Assembly (NCBI RefSeq): GCF_003007785.1
Contig: NZ_PXOH01000005.1
Span: 186,001-250,000 of the forward strand
Length of the DNA stretch: 64,000 nt
Direction of reading: 5' to 3'
Origin: Aphanothece hegewaldii CCALA 016
GTDB taxonomy: Bacteria > Cyanobacteriota > Cyanobacteriia > Cyanobacteriales > Microcystaceae
Shown: positions 54,164-63,560 of the stretch, one piece after another
How the letters are laid out: every line of letters starts with the position of its first letter
Position numbering within the stretch: position 1 is the stretch's first letter
Position numbers and translations under genes: made by a program
The notes under the pieces: model-generated
Told to the model about the DNA's origin: nothing
The model's database searches: none
What the model saw: only the letters and a program-made list of their open reading frames with translations

Positions 54164-55807
54164 ATGCTTGATTTAAAAAATAATTTATTTTCAATGGCAA
54201 TACCACAAAATAGTTTAGATCGGCGAAAACAGCATCAAATCTTTACACAAAGACAATTATATTGGTTTAATTTTTTATTGATTATATTAATCATTTTTGG
54301 TATATTTTTTCGTATAATAAATATCGAAAATAAAGTTTATTGGCATGATGAAGTTTATACATCAATTAGAGCCGGTGGACATTTAGCCGAAGCAATTTAT
54401 AAAAATGCTTTTAATAATCGCTTTGTTTCAATCAAGGAATTACAAAAGTTTCAAGATTTTAAACCAGAAAGTACAATATTAGACACAATAAAATCTTTAA
54501 TTCAAGAAGATCCTCAACATCCTCCTTTTTATTTTATCCTAAGTCGTTATACTTTATATCTGTTCGGTAATTCATTAACTTATAATCGAATTTTAGCCAT
54601 TTTTTTTAGTCTTCTCTCAATTCCCTTAATTTATTTATTTTCATTCAATTTATTTCAATCTAAATTAATTGCTAGTTTGTCGGCAATTATTTTAAGTTTA
54701 TCTCCTTTTGATATAATTTTTGCTCAGATTAATCGACAATATAGTTTATTAACTTTATTAACGATTCTCAGTAGTTGGATGTTATGGCGCACTCTAAATA
54801 AACCAACTTTATTAAACTGGATTTTTTATACTGTAGCTTGTACTTTAGGTCTTTACACACAACCCTTTTTTTGCTTAACTATTTTTAGTCATTTCTGTTT
54901 TATTTTAATTGATTCGTTGATTTTATCAAAAAATAAATCTTATTTAATTCAATTTGGTCTATCGATTTTTGTCACAATGATTTTATATAGTCCTTGGATT
55001 TATGTATTAATCACAAGATTTCAAAAAGTATTGATGTTAACTAATTGGGTTTATTTTAAACAAGGTTTTCTTTTTTTTGTTCAATTATGGTTATTAAATT
55101 TTACTTGTTTATTTACAGATTTTTTTGTTGGTATAAATAATCCAATAACTTATCTTTATCGCTTATTTTTTATGGCGATAATATTTCTTGCTTTTTATAC
55201 TCTTTATCGTCAAGTAAATCGAAAAATATTTATTTTCTTATTAACCCTCAGTTTTGCTCCATTTTTAATCTTACTAATCCCTGACTTATATTCGGGGAGT
55301 TTTCGTACTGTCGTCACCCGATATCTAATTCCTTGTTACCCTGGAATACAAATAGCAGTAGCTTATTATCTTTCAAAAATCCTCAATCCTTCTAAAATCG
55401 GAAAACTAATTTTAATCTTTTTCTTAACCAATGGTATTGTATTTGGTACATTAATCACCTTTGCTGAAACATCTTGGGCAAAAGTTCCCAGTTATTATAA
55501 CGCCGAAACAGCTAAAAAAATTAATGCAGTTTCATCACCTCTAGTTATTAGCGATCAAGGTGAGACTTGGACAAATTTAGGTGAAATAATTTCTTTAAGT
55601 TATCTCGTCAACAAAGACACCCAATTTTTCTTAACCAGTGATCCACCTAATCTAGAAAAATTAGAAAATGGATTAAAAGCAAATTCATCGCCTATTCTTG
55701 TATTTCAACCCTCCCAAAAACTTAAATCAAGTTTAGAAAACTTAAATTATCGGTTAGAAAATATTTACGCGCCAGGAAATTTGTACCGACTCGCCAAGAA
55801 ATCATAA
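54164..55807 (+). CDS. GT39-type integral membrane glycosyltransferase
   Basis: 547 residues with about ten membrane helices. Dolichyl/polyprenyl-phosphate-mannosyltransferase features: YWHDEVYTS near residue 70 (the acidic D-E pair), then a DPQHPPFYFILSRYTLYLFG segment and PCYPGIQIAVAYYL late. It may add a sugar to lipid-linked or surface carbohydrates from a polyprenyl donor. It starts 14 bases after dnaB (an inner ATG 54194 is possible) and is followed by GT9 and a HAD phosphatase. Coding is very AT-rich. Confidence 0.85.
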   Translation: MLDLKNNLFSMAIPQNSLDRRKQHQIFTQRQLYWFNFLLIILIIFGIFFRIINIENKVYWHDEVYTSIRAGGHLAEAIYKNAFNNRFVSIKELQKFQDFKPESTILDTIKSLIQEDPQHPPFYFILSRYTLYLFGNSLTYNRILAIFFSLLSIPLIYLFSFNLFQSKLIASLSAIILSLSPFDIIFAQINRQYSLLTLLTILSSWMLWRTLNKPTLLNWIFYTVACTLGLYTQPFFCLTIFSHFCFILIDSLILSKNKSYLIQFGLSIFVTMILYSPWIYVLITRFQKVLMLTNWVYFKQGFLFFVQLWLLNFTCLFTDFFVGINNPITYLYRLFFMAIIFLAFYTLYRQVNRKIFIFLLTLSFAPFLILLIPDLYSGSFRTVVTRYLIPCYPGIQIAVAYYLSKILNPSKIGKLILIFFLTNGIVFGTLITFAETSWAKVPSYYNAETAKKINAVSSPLVISDQGETWTNLGEIISLSYLVNKDTQFFLTSDPPNLEKLENGLKANSSPILVFQPSQKLKSSLENLNYRLENIYAPGNLYRLAKKS

Positions 55808-55875
55808 AAGTATTACATCTCTTTTAACCGAGACTGCTAAAATTAAGCTGATCTATTCAGGTCTACCCAGATAAG

Positions 55876-56838
55876 ATGAGAATACTAGCCCTTGTACCTG
55901 GAGGAATAGGCGATCAGATCCTATTTTTCCCCACCCTTGAAGACCTTAAGCAGAACTACAAGAATGCAACAATTGATGTACTTGTAGAACCCCGCGCTAA
56001 GTCTGCTTATCGGGTTTGTCCTCATGTTAATGAAATACTACTTTTTGACTACAAAGACCGTAACGGTTTAGCGGATTATCTAAACCTATTGGGAATTATC
56101 CGCGATCGTGAATACGAAATAGCCTTGACTTTGGGGCAACGTTGGACAGTTGGATTACTCCTCTGGCTCAATGGTATCCCAACGAGAGTCGGTTACAAAA
56201 CTAAAAATTCTTGGTTTATCTCAAACCCTGTTCCCCTAAAAACAGAACAGTACGCCGCCGATATGTATCATGACTTGTTACAAGGTATCGGCATTAATAA
56301 CACCTCCCCTCTGCCTAAAATAACCCTTCTCAATGAAGATATTCAATGGGCATTAGCTGAACAAAAACGCCTAGAAATTAAAGAGAGTGGTTACATTCTC
56401 ATTCATGGTGGATCAAGTAAATTAGCTTTAATCAAAGGAATCGATAAAATTTATCCCGTGTCACAGTGGCGAGAAATTATCGATGATTTGTTGCAAAAAC
56501 AGCCCAATATTCCCATTGTGTTACTCAAAGGTCCCGATGATGGCGAATGGGTGGCACAAATGAAAAACGATCGCCCTAATCTTAAAGTCATTCAACCCCC
56601 AGATATTGGAAAACTGGCGGCGATGATTGCCGGGGCTAATTTAATGTTGTGTACAGATAGTGCGCCGATGCACTTATCTGTAGCGGTTGGCACATATACG
56701 ATCGCACTTTTTGGCCCCACTGAAGTAGCAAAACTTTTACCACCATCTCAAGATCGCTATATCGGAATACAATCACCTACTGGTAAAATTGCCGATATCA
56801 AACCTGAAACCGTTCTTGAACGTATTTGGCGTGGCTAA
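55876..56838 (+). CDS. GT9 (heptosyltransferase-like) glycosyltransferase
   Basis: 320 residues, GT-B fold. The N-terminus RILALVPGGIGDQILFFPTL is the GT9 start, then IPTRVGYKTKN; donor-binding residues are in ILIHGGSSK, and LMLCTDSAPMHLSVAVG with LFGPTE is the family signature. LPS heptosyltransferases belong here, but cyanobacterial GT9 proteins may use other sugars. Its stop overlaps the next GTG start by eight bases (GTGGCTAA). Confidence 0.92.
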   Translation: MRILALVPGGIGDQILFFPTLEDLKQNYKNATIDVLVEPRAKSAYRVCPHVNEILLFDYKDRNGLADYLNLLGIIRDREYEIALTLGQRWTVGLLLWLNGIPTRVGYKTKNSWFISNPVPLKTEQYAADMYHDLLQGIGINNTSPLPKITLLNEDIQWALAEQKRLEIKESGYILIHGGSSKLALIKGIDKIYPVSQWREIIDDLLQKQPNIPIVLLKGPDDGEWVAQMKNDRPNLKVIQPPDIGKLAAMIAGANLMLCTDSAPMHLSVAVGTYTIALFGPTEVAKLLPPSQDRYIGIQSPTGKIADIKPETVLERIWRG

Positions 56839-57421
56839 ATCAGCAGTTTTTTTAGATCGGGATGGGGTTCTTAATGTCGAAGCGGGTTATATCCGCCGTG
56901 TCGATGATTTAAACCTCATTCCTGGTGTTGCCCAAGCAGTCCGTAAACTCAATGACCTAGGGATTTTTTGTTGTTTGGTGTCCAATCAATCGGGGCCAGC
57001 CAGAAACTATTATCCCGTCTCCCATGTCGAAGCTTTACATAAGCGTCTTTCACAACTTCTTATGCGAGAGGCGGGCGCGAAATTAGATGCTGTTTATTAT
57101 TGTCCCTATTTGAGTCCCTCCGCCGGGGGAGTCAGTGCAGATTTTACCCGTTGGAGTACGTGGCGCAAACCCAATACAGGTATGTTAGTCGCGGCTGCTT
57201 GGGAATATGATCTTGATCTCAAACAAAGCTTTATGGTGGGAGATAAAGCTACAGATGTTGATTTAGCCCACAATGCGGGATTAAAAGGAATTCTCGTAAA
57301 AACGGGTTATGGAAAAAAAGTTCTTAAAGGCGACTATCAACATCGAACACGCCCTGATTATATTGCGGCTGATTTAGCAGATGCAGTTAGTTGGATTTGT
57401 GATTCTTTGAAGAATGTCTAG
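56831..57421 (+). CDS. HAD-IIIA phosphatase, GmhB-like
   Basis: About 196 residues from GTG 56831, which overlaps the GT9 stop. HAD motifs: VFLDRDGVLNVEAGYI (nucleophile Asp), LVSNQSGPAR, and MVGDKATDVDLAHNAG. It resembles D-glycero-D-manno-heptose-1,7-bisphosphate phosphatase GmhB. The zinc site expected in GmhB (CPHH...CxCRKP) is largely lost: here CPYLSPSAGGV and then STWRKPNTGM, with the second and third cysteines and the histidine replaced. So the substrate may differ. Confidence 0.85.
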   Translation: MAKSAVFLDRDGVLNVEAGYIRRVDDLNLIPGVAQAVRKLNDLGIFCCLVSNQSGPARNYYPVSHVEALHKRLSQLLMREAGAKLDAVYYCPYLSPSAGGVSADFTRWSTWRKPNTGMLVAAAWEYDLDLKQSFMVGDKATDVDLAHNAGLKGILVKTGYGKKVLKGDYQHRTRPDYIAADLADAVSWICDSLKNV

Positions 57422-58218
57422 ATTTGACTTGCTTTTCTGAGTTCAAAATAAGCTTTAACTTCTTCTCGAAGCAATTCATATTTTTGATTAATGGCTTTAT
57501 ATTTGGCTTCAAATTCGATTTTTTGCGTTACTTCTGGTAATTGTTCTGGATTGTATTTAGCTAATTCTGCGCCAATTAAATTTTCTCGAACAAATTTAAG
57601 ACATTCTCTTTTTAGTTCTTCGGCATTCTTGACAAGATCGGTAATTTGTGCTATTGCTCTTGCATAAACTTCGGCTTGCTGATGATAAACTTCTGAAGAT
57701 GCCGCCAAGCTTCTAAGTTCTTCTAATTTATCGATTTGTTCATTAAATTCTGTGATTTGTGGTTCAATTTTACTAATTACTTCTTGGATTGGTATTGAAA
57801 TTTTTTGCATTAAGTCGAATGTTGAATCCTTAGAACGTTTTTGCACAATTTTAACTTGATTTAACTCGTGAGCAAAAACTTTAAAACTAATTCCTTCTTT
57901 GGTGAGTTGTGGTGTAACTGATTTAATCAACCAACTCGATTTTTTATAGTTAATCGGTATTTTGTATAAGGTTTTCTTCACTTCTTGCTGTTGGGGAATA
58001 ACTTCAAGAGGAATACTATATTGATTTTGCGATCTTATTTGTAACACTTTTCCTTGTCTAATCGCTTTTAGCTTTCGCCCAATAAAACCAAAGCGATAAA
58101 CCGCCTTACTGAGTAATAAAATAGCTAAAGACGTAATTAATGTTGCTAAAACAATTGTCCAGTATTGAGTCACTAGATAGAGCAAAGGAATAATCAGTAA
58201 AAAAGCGAGCCATTTCAT
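57418..58218 (-). CDS. Coiled-coil membrane protein, 266 aa
   Basis: Not a family that I recognise. The first 45 residues hold two hydrophobic helices (LAFLLIIPLLYLVTQYW and IVLATLITSLAILLLS), followed by a long charged, glutamate-lysine-rich helical region (about 130-266). It is predicted to be anchored by the N-terminus with most of the protein in the cytoplasm. It converges with the HAD gene, overlapping by four bases. Function unknown. Confidence 0.68.
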   Translation of the reverse strand: MKWLAFLLIIPLLYLVTQYWTIVLATLITSLAILLLSKAVYRFGFIGRKLKAIRQGKVLQIRSQNQYSIPLEVIPQQQEVKKTLYKIPINYKKSSWLIKSVTPQLTKEGISFKVFAHELNQVKIVQKRSKDSTFDLMQKISIPIQEVISKIEPQITEFNEQIDKLEELRSLAASSEVYHQQAEVYARAIAQITDLVKNAEELKRECLKFVRENLIGAELAKYNPEQLPEVTQKIEFEAKYKAINQKYELLREEVKAYFELRKASQI

Positions 58219-58483
58219 AAGCTATGTTCTTGAGAAGACGAATTTTTCAAGTTTCGTTGAGAGCAATAACAATATGACACGAAGCTAAAAGACAAAATAG
58301 TTTATTAACTATGATATCATTTTTCATTAAAAATAGACTAGATACACTTTTGCTTTTTCTCTGTGATAGTTACTGATTAGTTTTGTAAAATGATAAAATA
58401 AGTCTATTCTTTAGGTTTGTTGAGCAAACACATACAAGAGTTTGGCTTTCCTCCCTCTACATTAAAAATAGGAGATTATTCTT

Positions 58484-59092
58484 ATGATTAATCAAATTGT
58501 TAATGAAAAACCATCTATTTATGAGCAAAGATTTTTATTACCTAGGCGTTACAATTGGCAAGAATTTAAAGCGATTCAGACAACATTACAAAAAAATTCT
58601 CAAATAAAAATTACTTTTTTAGATGGATGGATTGAGTTAATGACGCTCGGTGAAGAACATGAGACAATTAAAAGTATTATTGCTTTGCTTTTGGGACTTT
58701 ATTTTTTAGAAAAAGAGATAGAATTTATACCAGTTGGTAGTTCAACTCGTGAAGCCCAAGAAAAAGGCGTGTCTTTTGAACCAGACGAATCTTATTATAT
58801 TGGAGAAAAAAAAGAAAATCCTGACTTTGCTATTGAAGTTAATTTGACAAGTGGCAGTATTAAAAAATTAGAAAAATATAAACGATTTAAGATTGCTGAA
58901 GTTTGGCTTTGGGAAAATAATCAGATTTTGATTTATTGTTTTCGAGAAAGGGAAAATTATCAAGAGTATGAAAAAGTGGAGCAAAGCGAGTTATTTACTG
59001 AGCTTAATTTAGATTTATTTATCCGTTGTGTTTTGATGCCCTCTAAGCTTGAAGCGATGAAAATATTTAATCAAGCTATTAAAAAAATTTAG
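58484..59092 (+). CDS. Uma2 (DUF820) family protein
   Basis: 202 residues. Uma2 features: LLPRRYNWQEFKAIQ, KITFLDGWIELMTLGEEHE, PDESYYIGEKKENPDFAIEV with acidic residues and FKIAEVWLWE. The Shine-Dalgarno AGGAG lies ten bases before ATG 58484. It differs from the Uma2 gene at 43259 in lacking the coiled-coil tail. Cyanobacterial genomes carry dozens of these genes; function remains unproven. The next gene starts nine bases later. Confidence 0.9.
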   Translation: MINQIVNEKPSIYEQRFLLPRRYNWQEFKAIQTTLQKNSQIKITFLDGWIELMTLGEEHETIKSIIALLLGLYFLEKEIEFIPVGSSTREAQEKGVSFEPDESYYIGEKKENPDFAIEVNLTSGSIKKLEKYKRFKIAEVWLWENNQILIYCFRERENYQEYEKVEQSELFTELNLDLFIRCVLMPSKLEAMKIFNQAIKKI

Positions 59093-59101
59093 ATTAGAAA
59101 A

Positions 59102-60007
59102 ATGTTATCGAAAATCAAACCTTATTTACGTTGGTTGATCTTAGGAGTAACCTTATTTTTTGTGGCTTATGCCTTTAAAAAAAATTGGCAAGCGATCGCA
59201 ACGGTTAGATTGACATCAAAAAGTTTTTTCATTCTTATTATAGCTCTTATCGTTACTTTATTTGCTCATCTTTGGTCGGGTTGGGTTTGGACTTGGATTC
59301 TTAAAGAATTTAAACAAAATGTTTATATAAAATGGGCTTTAAAAATTTATTTAATTACAAATTTAGCTAAGTATTTTCCAGGTAATATTGGTCATTTTTA
59401 TGGAAGAATTGCCGCAGTTCACCAAGCAGGTAGCACAATCGAATCAGCAAGTATAAGTGTTTTACTAGAACCTTTACTCATGGCAACAGCAGCCTTGTTT
59501 ATCGCAATTGTGAGTAGTAGTTTTGGATTGATTGAAATTAATAATTTAGGACTACAGTTATTGATTCTTATTGCTATTTTATGTTTAATTCATCCTCGTG
59601 TCTTAAATATAGCTTTACAAAAACTCAGCAAGTCGAAAGGAAAACAACTTAATTTACCAGCGATTCAATTAAAACAATATTTGTGGTTGCCTTTATTAGG
59701 AGAAATAATATTTGTTTTATTACGGGGTTGTGGGTTTTTATTAACTTGGTTAGCATTGATGAAAATCAATACAGAACAAATTTTACCCTTATTGAGTAGT
59801 TTTAGTTTCGCTTGGTTAATGGGGTTAGTAGTACCCGGTGCGCCTGGAGGAATGGGTATCTTTGAAGCAACAGCGATCGCCCTTTTAAATCATCAGCATT
59901 TCCCCGCAGGTATTTTATTAACAACTGTCGCATTATTTCGAGTGATTAGTATCTTAGCAGAATTGCTCGGCGCAGGATTAGGACTATTATTAAATCAAGA
60001 AAAATAA
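59102..60007 (+). CDS. Lysylphosphatidylglycerol synthase-like (UPF0104) membrane protein
   Basis: 301 residues with about eight membrane helices. It corresponds to the N-terminal flippase-like domain alone, without the C-terminal lysyltransferase. Segments YFPGNIGHFYGRIAAVH and AWLMGLVVPGAPGGMGIFEATAI are the conserved features of the UPF0104 family. Possible roles are lipid flipping or transport. It starts nine bases after the Uma2 gene. Confidence 0.87.
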   Translation: MLSKIKPYLRWLILGVTLFFVAYAFKKNWQAIATVRLTSKSFFILIIALIVTLFAHLWSGWVWTWILKEFKQNVYIKWALKIYLITNLAKYFPGNIGHFYGRIAAVHQAGSTIESASISVLLEPLLMATAALFIAIVSSSFGLIEINNLGLQLLILIAILCLIHPRVLNIALQKLSKSKGKQLNLPAIQLKQYLWLPLLGEIIFVLLRGCGFLLTWLALMKINTEQILPLLSSFSFAWLMGLVVPGAPGGMGIFEATAIALLNHQHFPAGILLTTVALFRVISILAELLGAGLGLLLNQEK

Positions 60008-60167
60008 AATAGAATAAATTTCCTCTCACTCCTTAGTTAGACAACAAAGATAATATTGAGCGCATCAGATCAAACCTTAGTCAGATGGTGAAAGACAAAA
60101 AGATTTGTCAGATTAATAAATGATGAATTTATTAAATTGCTTCTTGCATAGAGGAGAACCAACTATT

Positions 60168-61193
60168 ATGGTTTCAACATTAGATGACACTAAACGTATG
60201 GCGATTGCTTCTAAATTAGCTGATATGAAGGCACTTCAGGAGCTTTTAATCAAAAATGATGAAAAATTGCTATCGGCTATAGACGATCCAGAAATACGTG
60301 AGCGTTTTCAAGATATGCTTAGAGACGATCAGAATAATTTGAAAGTTCTTAATGATGTAACCGTTAACTACGGGGTTCAATCACAAGTATCCGAAACCGT
60401 TCAAAAAATGCTTGATGAAGTTGAAAAACTGATGGACGGTCAAGAATTAACTTTGCTTGATAAAGTATCACAGCATGAGTTACTTAAGCATAAACAAACC
60501 ATGAGTGGTATTTTAATCCACAAAGCTGCTCAAGTGGTTGGGGCTGATATTGAAGCAGCAATTCTTCCTTTAAACACCGTCAACTTTGAAAACCGCGCAC
60601 ATCAAGAACAACTTAAAGGGGTTATCGAACTTGTTGGTGTTAGTCAACTTACTGGCAAAGAAGCTAAACAAGGTCTCTGGGCGCGTGTTCAAGACGCGAT
60701 GATGGCTGCTACTGGTGCTGTCGGTAGTATGACTGGGATGAATGAAGACGAAATGACGATCCAAAATGTACTCCGTATGGATCACCAAAAAGTTAATGTC
60801 CTCTTCATGGAAATCCTACAATCAGACGATTCCCAGAAAATTCAAGAATATTTCGGACAGCTTTACAAAGATTTGTTTGTCCATTCTAAAGCAGAAGAAG
60901 AAACGGTTTATCCTACTGTCCGTCCTTTCTATGGTGATGACACCCAAGAACTCTATGACGAACAAGCCGAAGCTAGACAGTTATTAGATAAGATCAAATC
61001 GATGAACCCTGGTTCTGCTGAATTTAAAGACGAAATCAAGAAGTTACAAGCGGCTATTATGGATCACGTTCGTCAAGAAGAAAGCACAATGTTTGGTGCT
61101 ATTCGTAACAACTGTAGCGATGATCAACAAAAACAATTAGCAACTGAGTTCAAAGCAGCTAAACAAAAACTGCAAGAAGAAATGGCTAAATAA
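60168..61193 (+). CDS. Hemerythrin HHE domain protein
   Basis: About 341 residues from ATG 60168, which has AGGAG 11 bases upstream; the open frame extends to 60120. The N-terminal half (about 1-190) is helical and resembles ferritin-like/DUF892 bundles. The C-terminal part (about 200-320) is an HHE domain: RMDHQKVNVLF, LFVHSKAEEETVYP and IMDHVRQEESTMFG give iron ligands. The usual central histidine of the EEH segment is missing (DEQAEARQLL), so oxygen or metal chemistry may differ. A terminator follows. Confidence 0.86.
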   Translation: MVSTLDDTKRMAIASKLADMKALQELLIKNDEKLLSAIDDPEIRERFQDMLRDDQNNLKVLNDVTVNYGVQSQVSETVQKMLDEVEKLMDGQELTLLDKVSQHELLKHKQTMSGILIHKAAQVVGADIEAAILPLNTVNFENRAHQEQLKGVIELVGVSQLTGKEAKQGLWARVQDAMMAATGAVGSMTGMNEDEMTIQNVLRMDHQKVNVLFMEILQSDDSQKIQEYFGQLYKDLFVHSKAEEETVYPTVRPFYGDDTQELYDEQAEARQLLDKIKSMNPGSAEFKDEIKKLQAAIMDHVRQEESTMFGAIRNNCSDDQQKQLATEFKAAKQKLQEEMAK

Positions 61194-61217
61194 TCAATAA
61201 ATAGTCAAAATTAATCG

Positions 61218-61244
61218 GGGTTTGGTTGCCAAACCCTTTTTTTT
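61218..61244 (+). terminator. Intrinsic terminator after the hemerythrin gene (GGGTTTGG family)
   Basis: Arms GGGTTTGG (61218-61225) and CCAAACCC (61229-61236) with loop TTG, followed by eight T. It lies 25 bases after the stop of the hemerythrin gene and touches the 3' end of the convergent lgt. Confidence 0.88.
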
Positions 61245-62088
61245 ATCGTTCTAATACGGGTGGTGGAGAAACAACATCGGGTAAAGGTCTCTTGAAACGA
61301 TAGAGCCATACTAAACCGAATATACTTAAAGAAATGGCGATTAAACTTACTATTTGAGCGATTTTTAAGGGACCAAGCATTAAACTATCTGTGCGTAACC
61401 CTTCGATCCAAAATCGACCTATACTGTAGGCGATCGCATAAACAAGTGTTAATGTGCCTACTTTTAGACGATCGCTATGTTTTAAACCCCAAAAAAATAA
61501 ATACAAAAGTATTATTAAAACGCTAAGATTCCAAAGGGATTCATATAAAAAGGTCGGATGAAAAAATTCTTGATCTAAATATTGGGGAGGGCGGTTACTG
61601 GGTGGTATAAAAAGTTTCCAAGGTAGATTAGTAGGTTTGCCGAATGCTTCTGAGTTAAAGAAATTGCCCCATCGTCCGATCGCTTGTCCTAATGCTAAAG
61701 ATGGTACTACAAGATCTAATAATTGCCATACCGAAATTTTTTTAATTCGAGCGAAAATTAAAGTAGCGATCGTTCCGCCGATAATAGCCCCATGAATGGC
61801 GATCCCACCTTTCCATATTGCGATAATATCCCCAGGTCTTTGGGCGTATTCTTGCCATTCAAATAGAACATAATAGAGCCTAGCAAAAGGAATCGCGCCA
61901 ATAACTAACCAAATTGTTAAATCAGCTAATAAATCAGGGTTAATCTTTCTGCGTTTGGCTAAATATTGTGATAATGTTGCCCCAAGTAAAACAGCAGTGG
62001 CTATTAATAACCCATACCACCGAAGAGCAAACGGCCCAATCTCAAAAATAATCGGGCCTGGAGACTGGAAAAAATAAGCGAATAACAT
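61243..62088 (-). CDS. lgt: Phosphatidylglycerol--prolipoprotein diacylglyceryl transferase
   Basis: 281 residues with about seven membrane helices. The Lgt signature [13 protein letters not shown] is present (near residue 137), as are [14 protein letters not shown] and [12 protein letters not shown]. It transfers diacylglycerol to the lipobox cysteine of prelipoproteins, the first step in lipoprotein maturation; the lipoprotein at 63561 would be a substrate. ATG 62088 is the start. Its 3' end abuts a hairpin terminator. Confidence 0.96.
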   Translation of the reverse strand: MLFAYFFQSPGPIIFEIGPFALRWYGLLIATAVLLGATLSQYLAKRRKINPDLLADLTIWLVIGAIPFARLYYVLFEWQEYAQRPGDIIAIWKGGIAIHGAIIGGTIATLIFARIKKISVWQLLDLVVPSLALGQAIGRWGNFFNSEAFGKPTNLPWKLFIPPSNRPPQYLDQEFFHPTFLYESLWNLSVLIILLYLFFWGLKHSDRLKVGTLTLVYAIAYSIGRFWIEGLRTDSLMLGPLKIAQIVSLIAISLSIFGLVWLYRFKRPLPDVVSPPPVLER

Positions 62089-62212
62089 TGAGACTTAACC
62101 TAGGATTCTTGCGTGAGTCAGCTTCAATATCATCCTATCTTGTCTAGGTCAGATTAAAACTTCTTGCAATATTCCCGATTGATATGTTATGATGGAAGAT
62201 GTGTCAATAATT

Positions 62213-62293
62213 GCGGATGTGGCGGAATTGGTAGACGCGCTAGATTTAGGTTCTAGTATCTCTGATGTGGGAGTTCGAGTCTCCCCATCCGCA
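62213..62293 (+). tRNA. tRNA-Leu (UAG anticodon)
   Basis: 81 bases. Acceptor stem GCGGATG pairs with CATCCGC, with A as discriminator (no CCA encoded). The anticodon loop TTTAGGT between stems CTAGA and TCTAG gives anticodon TAG. A short variable arm and the TTCGAGT T loop are seen. It is flanked by lgt (divergent, 125 bases) and the M23 gene. Confidence 0.96.
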
Positions 62294-62301
62294 TGATAGG
62301 T

Positions 62302-62937
62302 TCATTTATTATAATATGCCTGTTGTTGTCTAATCATTTCCGTAAGAACAGGAGCAGGATCAATATATTGACCGCCATATTTTAAGCCCCAGTGTAAATG
62401 TGGCCCTGTTGTGCGCCCCGTCATTCCCACACGAGCTATTCTGGTATTAGCAACAATTTCTTGACCTTGCCAGAGAATAATTCCACCTTCACGATCAATT
62501 AAATAACGTCCTTGGGGACTTGTTCCAACGGTTCCCATTAAATGACAATAAACATGAGTCCACTGCTCAGATTGAATTTTAATCATTGTCCCACAAGCAG
62601 TATGATCAGATAATTCTACAACACGTCCACTCCACCAATTACGGACATAGCTACCCAAGGGCGCAGCGATATCTATTCCAGCGTGGAAACTCCAACTACC
62701 GTCTACTGGAGAATTACGATAGCCAAAACCAGATGTATAGGCTTGAAAAGATTCTACAGGAAAAGCAGCATATACCCAAGCATTTTTAGCACTTTGGTTT
62801 TTAGCGAGTAAAGGTTTTTGATGGATCTCTGCACTCAAACCACCTAAACAGGAAATAATTAAAGTCAGCATTAACGCACGAGGGACGCGGGAACGAAAAA
62901 GATTCAATTTTCGTCTAATAAAATTCGGATACAGCAT
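62302..62937 (-). CDS. M23 family peptidase
   Basis: About 211 residues from ATG 62937 (MLYPNFIRRK); a TTG lies two codons before. An N-terminal basic stretch and hydrophobic helix (about 20-40) act as a signal or anchor. The LytM/M23 zinc site has HAGIDIAAP (His and Asp) and GPHLHWGL (H-x-H), so the catalytic residues are intact. It should cut peptidoglycan cross-links in the periplasm. Its stop is nine bases from the tRNA end. Confidence 0.93.
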   Translation of the reverse strand: MLYPNFIRRKLNLFRSRVPRALMLTLIISCLGGLSAEIHQKPLLAKNQSAKNAWVYAAFPVESFQAYTSGFGYRNSPVDGSWSFHAGIDIAAPLGSYVRNWWSGRVVELSDHTACGTMIKIQSEQWTHVYCHLMGTVGTSPQGRYLIDREGGIILWQGQEIVANTRIARVGMTGRTTGPHLHWGLKYGGQYIDPAPVLTEMIRQQQAYYNK

Positions 62938-63170
62938 AGTCAATCAATTTACATCCATACTCAAGAAAAGCTAGTGCTATTGTCAATAAGCATAAGCTAT
63001 GACAGTAGTTTTTGTACAAAGGTTTGTCAAACCTTACACCGAGCGATTCTATAAAACTATTAATAGCTTTCCCATTAAAAGACCGAAAAAAGTAAAGATT
63101 AAGCTTCCTAACTTTGTTAAACTTTGTTAAGTTATGATTAACTTAAATTTATCTTCATCGCCAATTAACA

Positions 63171-63554
63171 ATGTTAAATGACCTTCTACCTTTTGGCATT
63201 ACTCTCGATACAACAATGATTGCAGGTAGCTGTCTTTGGTCCCTTGCTTTATATTTAGGTTTTTATACCCTTAGAGAATGGATCATTGAAAAACTAGAGC
63301 AATGGCTAAATTTTGCCGATCAAACCCTGTATATCTCTCAAGCAGAATTCGAGAAAAGTCGCAAAGTCAGAGAATCACAAAATGCTTTCTATGCTTCGGT
63401 CTGTAGTATTATACCCTTTTTGGCGATCGGTAGTTTATGCAATTGGGGAGTAGAATTAGGATTAGGGAGCAGTTGGTCAGTGAGTATCGGACTTTTTGCT
63501 TGTGTGGCGTGTGGTGTTTATGAATTAGGTAGATTAGACGGACAGAATAAGTAA
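63171..63554 (+). CDS. Small membrane protein, 127 aa
   Basis: Not recognised. It has an N-terminal hydrophobic helix (about 13-38), an amphipathic middle and two further hydrophobic stretches (about 75-95 and 100-120). It has no catalytic motif. ATG 63171 has no strong SD. It precedes the solute-binding lipoprotein gene by six bases, so the two may be co-transcribed. Confidence 0.65.
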   Translation: MLNDLLPFGITLDTTMIAGSCLWSLALYLGFYTLREWIIEKLEQWLNFADQTLYISQAEFEKSRKVRESQNAFYASVCSIIPFLAIGSLCNWGVELGLGSSWSVSIGLFACVACGVYELGRLDGQNK

Positions 63555-63560
63555 TTAAAA

